DNA from: CAYIGN01 sp964363055
GTDB taxonomy: Bacteria > Patescibacteriota > Minisyncoccia > Sungbacterales > HO2-52-23
DNA: 6,678 bases
Assembly (NCBI GenBank): GCA_964363055.1
Contig: CAYIGN010000042.1
Location: forward strand, 1-6,678
Direction of reading: 5' to 3'
Shown piece by piece: positions 3,873 to 6,678 of the stretch (position 1 is the stretch's first letter; the number at the start of each line of letters is the position of its first letter). A program made the position numbers and the translations under genes. Under the pieces are notes generated by a model. That model searched no databases. It saw only the letters and a program-made list of their open reading frames with translations, and was not told the DNA's origin.

Positions 3873-4313
3873 CAAAAATTCTTCCGCCGCATCAATCACC
3901 CCTTTCATTTGGAGGAGCCCAAGGCGCTCGCGCGCTTCCTTATACGGAAGCCATTCTGCTTTGTCATGCTCCCAGGAAAGCGCGATGCGGGCGGCGCTGG
4001 CGCGGGCGAGGAACATCGCGACGAATTTGGGGGTGGGTTTGCCTTCGCGCCGGGTGAAGTACCGTACCGTCTTTTTGAAACCCCTAGCCAGCTCAAAATC
4101 CTGAATCCCCGTTTCTTCTCTTGCTTCTCGCCGCGCCGCATCAATCCCCGTTTCTCCGGCCTCCAGCCGTCCTTTTGGAAAATCCCAGAATTCAGCGACT
4201 GTCTTTCCTTTGGCGATCGCCGACTCTTCGCGCGAAGAACGAATCACAAGATACCGCCGACCCCGACGCGTATCGCGAAAAAATACGATTCCCGCGGATC
4301 GCTCTACCGGCAT
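3864..4313 (-). CDS. Nudix hydrolase, diadenosine tetraphosphatase (Ap4A) type
   Basis: The 149-residue protein carries a complete Nudix box at 48-70: G48, E54, R62, E63, E66, E67, G69, I70 in the pattern Gx5Ex7REx2EExGI. These residues bind the magnesium used to cleave a nucleoside diphosphate linked to another group. The start (ERSAGIVFF), the segment EFWDFPKGRLEAGE and the late EWLPYKEARERL resemble asymmetric bis(5'-nucleosyl)-tetraphosphatases, so Ap4A or a related dinucleotide is the likely substrate. This is by resemblance; Nudix substrates are hard to predict. The ATG is separated from the polX TGA by one base (TGA-T-ATG), so the two are almost certainly co-transcribed and may be translationally coupled. 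A role in nucleotide housekeeping with a repair polymerase is plausible. Confidence 0.9.
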   Translation of the reverse strand: MPVERSAGIVFFRDTRRGRRYLVIRSSREESAIAKGKTVAEFWDFPKGRLEAGETGIDAARREAREETGIQDFELARGFKKTVRYFTRREGKPTPKFVAMFLARASAARIALSWEHDKAEWLPYKEARERLGLLQMKGVIDAAEEFLKK

Positions 4314-4314
4314 A

Positions 4315-6078
4315 TCACTTCAACATCTTTAACATTTTCTCAACCGGCCATGCATTGATAATATCATACTTGGCGGCCCACCCCCGCCGCGCAGTCGCAA
4401 TCCCGATTTCCAGATATTTGAAGTGGTCGGCCGAATGGGCGTCTGAATCAATGCTCATTTTCACTCCCGTTTCCACGCATTTGCGCACGTATTCATCCTT
4501 GATATCAAGCCGATCCGGATAGGCGTCAATCTCCAAGACCGTAGCAGTGCGCTTGGCCGCCAGGATGATTTCATCAATGTCAAGCTCAATCGGCGGTCTG
4601 CGGTTGATCACGCGAGTGGTGAGATGGAATATGATGTCCACTTGCGGGCTCTCCATTGCGCGGATAATTCTTTTGGTTTGCTCTTCGCGCGACAGATTGA
4701 AGTGGCTGTGCACCGCCGCGCCGACAACATCCAATTTTGCGAGAACCTCGTCTTTTATATCCAGCGCCCCGTCTTTACCGATATTCACCTCCGCGCCTTT
4801 CAATATTCTGAATTTAGCGTTTGACATTCGGCGTTTGGCGTTTAGCTTATCTATCTCCGCCATCTGTTTAAGAAGCTTTTTCTCGTCCGCTCCGCCGGTC
4901 ATGGCCAGTGAGCGCGTATGATCGGTAATTGCAATATATTCTAATCCTGCTTCCTGCGCGGCTTTCGCCATCTCTTCAATCGAATTCTCGCCATCGGTCC
5001 AGTCGGTCTGCACCTGCAAATCGCCCTTGAGCTCGCCGTAGCCCATAAGTGCGGGCAGTTTATTCTGCCAGGCAGCGGAGATTTCTCCAGTATTCTCTCT
5101 GATCTCCGGCGCAATATAGCGAAGCCCGAGAGCTTTATATATGTCCTCCTCGGTTCGGCCAGCGATCATTTTTTCTTTCCGCGTATGTCCGCGTTTTAGT
5201 CCGCGCCTGTCCGCGCTCTGGAAGAGGCCGTACTCATTCAATTTCCACCCTTTTTTGATCGCAATCTCGCGCAACGCAATGTTATGATCCTTGGAGCCGG
5301 TAAAATAATTGAGCGCCGCTCCGAACGATTCCTTGGGAACGACGCGCAGGTCCGCATCCAAACCGTCTTTCAGACGCACCATGGTCTTGGTTGGGCCGCG
5401 GCTATAGACATCGGCAATCTGAGGGAGGCCAAGGAAGCGATCCGTGACTTTCTCGGGCTTGACCGAGGTTGCGAGGATGTCAATGTCGCCGATGGTTTCT
5501 TTCCATCGCCGTACCGATCCGGCGACGCACGCATCCTCCACTTCGGGGAAGGACTGAATCATTTTTTCCAAGGCGCGGATTTCGGGAAGCACGAGCCCCA
5601 ACACCCGCCGGCCGCCGGATTTTTTCAAAAACTCAATGCCTTTCAGAATCTTCCGCTCGGATTTTTGGCCAAAGCGCGCCAGACGCCGGATCTTTCCGGC
5701 GCGCGTAGCTCTCTCCAAATCCGCAAGGGTGCGGATGCGCAGTTTCTCATAGAGAATCTTAACCGTCTTGGGGCCCACGCCTTCAACCGCGGTCAGCTCC
5801 GAAATCTCTACCGGCACTTTACGCCTCAGCCGCCCGTATTCTTTGAAATCCTTTCCTTTGAGAATGGTCTCAATGTGATAAGCAATGCCCTTGCCTACCC
5901 CGGGAATCTCTTCCAGGGCCTTGAGACCGCCGCGCTCGTAGATTGCCTTCATCTCCTCATCCAGCGCCTCCACCCCAAAGGCCGCTTTCTCGTATGCGCG
6001 GGGCTTGAACTCCACTCCATCCATCTCGTAGAGTGCGGCCATCTCATGGAGAATTTTTGCGATCTCTTGATTGCTCAT
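4315..6078 (-). CDS. polX: DNA polymerase X family protein with PHP domain
   Basis: Gap-filling DNA polymerase of the bacterial and archaeal PolX type, used in base-excision repair; 587 residues against about 570 usual. Order: N-terminal HhH domain (about 1-80, with IPGVGKGIAYHI at 58-69), a second HhH (VEGVGPKTVKIL, 98-109), and the polymerase palm with AGSVRRWKETIGDIDILA (D198, D200) and DADLRVV (D243), the three catalytic aspartates. The fingers/thumb segment is FGAALNYFTGSKDHN. The PHP domain (about 350-580) has TDH (D386, H387), E430, H457, H485, E517 and DAH (D546, H548). Its first motif is DLQVQTDWTDG, with Q355 and Q357 where DLHxH is common. Two low-complexity insertions coincide with DNA repeats: SADRRGLKRGHTRK (288-301) and NAKRRMSNAK (413-422). 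The ATG at 6078 follows an in-frame TGA closely, so the start is well bounded. GGCAGG abuts the ATG. Confidence 0.95.
   Translation of the reverse strand: MSNQEIAKILHEMAALYEMDGVEFKPRAYEKAAFGVEALDEEMKAIYERGGLKALEEIPGVGKGIAYHIETILKGKDFKEYGRLRRKVPVEISELTAVEGVGPKTVKILYEKLRIRTLADLERATRAGKIRRLARFGQKSERKILKGIEFLKKSGGRRVLGLVLPEIRALEKMIQSFPEVEDACVAGSVRRWKETIGDIDILATSVKPEKVTDRFLGLPQIADVYSRGPTKTMVRLKDGLDADLRVVPKESFGAALNYFTGSKDHNIALREIAIKKGWKLNEYGLFQSADRRGLKRGHTRKEKMIAGRTEEDIYKALGLRYIAPEIRENTGEISAAWQNKLPALMGYGELKGDLQVQTDWTDGENSIEEMAKAAQEAGLEYIAITDHTRSLAMTGGADEKKLLKQMAEIDKLNAKRRMSNAKFRILKGAEVNIGKDGALDIKDEVLAKLDVVGAAVHSHFNLSREEQTKRIIRAMESPQVDIIFHLTTRVINRRPPIELDIDEIILAAKRTATVLEIDAYPDRLDIKDEYVRKCVETGVKMSIDSDAHSADHFKYLEIGIATARRGWAAKYDIINAWPVEKMLKMLK
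4812..4846 (-). repeat. Tandem array of five heptamers inside polX
   Basis: On the coding strand the units are GCTAAAC, GCCAAAC, GCCGAAT, GTCAAAC and GCTAAAT, contiguous over exactly 35 bp and matching G-Y-Y-N-A-A-N. Two units closely match heptamers of element B. It encodes the inserted-looking peptide NAKRRMSNAKF between DKL and RILKG in the PHP domain. No opposed arm is present. Confidence 0.82.
5178..5215. repeat. Four spaced TCCGCG units inside polX
   Basis: TCCGCG occurs at 5178, 5188, 5200 and 5210, giving 10, 12 and 10 bp spacing; three copies extend to GTCCGCG. On the coding strand this reads as GCGGACA or GCGGACT units and encodes SADRRGLKRGHTRK, an apparent insertion before the conserved KMIAGRTEEDIY. 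It is a second type of short repeat lodged in the same gene. Confidence 0.6.
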
Positions 6079-6129
6079 CCTGCCAAGGAGTCCGGCAATT
6101 CAGGATGCCACACGCTTGCGCGCGGAGCT

Positions 6130-6678
6130 TCATATCTTTGCCTTCTCAATAAAAATCCGCAGGCGATCTTCAGGAACTTTGGGCTTAATGTACGGCCTCA
6201 GGAAAACCAGCATGATGGTCGCGATAAATCCCAGTACTCCCACCAATGGAAACATCGCGCGAAATCCAACCACCGTTGCCAGTATCCCGCCCAAGGCACC
6301 GCCAAGCGCGGCTCCGGCGCCCAAAGAGAAACTTGAATAGAGCGCCCACTCAAACCCTTCTTTGCCTTTATCAATGTGGCGCGTAAAAATCGCGTAAAAG
6401 GGCGGGACGAGCATTGAATCCCCGACCCCGATCAGAAATTGCAAAAGGTATACGTGCCAAATGTCGGTTGCAAAATAATATAGGGAGACGATGATCGCAT
6501 TGAAAATCCCGCCTATAATCATGAAATAAAAATCGTCAATCTCGCCGTGGTTTTTATCAATGAGCCGCGCCACAAAAAGCTGCAGCACGGATTTGGTGGC
6601 CCAGTAGATGGTGATTGCAAAGCCAACAGTCGCGACAGTCGCGGCGGCGATTTGCTCAGTCACGAATACCGCAAAAAT
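6130..6678 (-). CDS. MFS-like membrane protein, partial (5' end outside window)
   Basis: The frame is open to the right edge (first visible residues IFAVFVTEQI) and stops at TGA 6132-6130. A GTG at 6663 exists, but it lies mid-segment, so I treat the gene as truncated. Hydrophobic segments: about ATVGFAITIYWATKSVLQLF; FYFMIIGGIFNAIIVSLYYF; VYLLQFLIGVGDSMLVPPFY; SFSLGAGAALGGALGGILAT; FPLVGVLGFIATIMLVFL. VARLIDKNHGE after the first of these resembles MFS motif A, normally between helices 2 and 3, with the charged cytoplasmic loop RHIDKGKEGFEWA later. If that is motif A of the N-terminal half, the protein ends after helix 6, half the usual size; the window alone cannot exclude a 12-helix protein. 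Substrate unknown. polX starts 51 nt downstream on the same strand. Confidence 0.72.
   Translation of the reverse strand: MFAVFVTEQIAAATVATVGFAITIYWATKSVLQLFVARLIDKNHGEIDDFYFMIIGGIFNAIIVSLYYFATDIWHVYLLQFLIGVGDSMLVPPFYAIFTRHIDKGKEGFEWALYSSFSLGAGAALGGALGGILATVVGFRAMFPLVGVLGFIATIMLVFLRPYIKPKVPEDRLRIFIEKAKI

Noticed and set aside
5284..6336. 350-residue plus-strand frame
   Set aside because: It is antisense to polX and the MFS-like gene; its length reflects the codon bias of the genes opposite.

Overview
The window looks like chromosomal DNA from an uncultivated bacterium, most likely of the Patescibacteria (Candidate Phyla Radiation, Parcubacteria-like). That placement is inferred from the compact housekeeping genes, the weak or absent Shine-Dalgarno sequences, a probable half-size MFS protein, and short repeats scattered even inside essential genes. 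No rRNA or other phylogenetic marker was searched. The genetic code appears standard: TAA, TAG and TGA all act as stops.

Layout. 1-1186 (minus): first 395 codons of argS, running off the left edge. 1187-1822: no intact gene. It holds a probable argS promoter with nested inverted repeats, a minus-strand terminator, and a dead ribbon-helix-helix-like gene (1359-1756, minus) split by a 156-bp MITE-like element (1486-1641) with 18-bp perfect terminal inverted repeats and a 5-bp target duplication. Removing the element and one duplication restores the reading frame exactly. 1823-3835 (plus): smpB, ssrA (tmRNA), infC, rpmI and rplT, all about translation and ribosome rescue. smpB and ssrA overlap by 8 nt. 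The block ends at a strong bidirectional terminator (3831-3872) whose stem contains the stop codons of both convergent genes. 3864-6678 (minus): an MFS-like membrane protein (truncated at the right edge), polX (X-family DNA polymerase with a PHP domain) and a Nudix hydrolase, probably one operon.

The most unusual signal is a set of 7-bp-periodic repeats. Two intergenic copies (2658-2715 and 3230-3287) share one architecture: four heptamers (28 bp), a 2-bp GC centre, then four heptamers on the opposite strand (28 bp), 58 bp in all. They sit immediately before and after infC. The second starts on the last base of the infC stop and ends 6 bp before rpmI, which appears to lack its conserved N-terminal residues. 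One-directional heptamer arrays also lie in frame inside argS (965-992, exactly 4 x 7) and polX (4812-4846, exactly 5 x 7). I know no named family with this structure.

Other oddities: infC has no ATG, GTG or TTG at its expected N-terminus and probably starts at ATC or ATA; the tmRNA encodes a long 25-residue tag ending AYA and carries a 17-bp near-perfect palindrome; the PolX PHP domain has QxQ in place of its first HxH metal motif; argS contains a perfect 28-bp palindrome.
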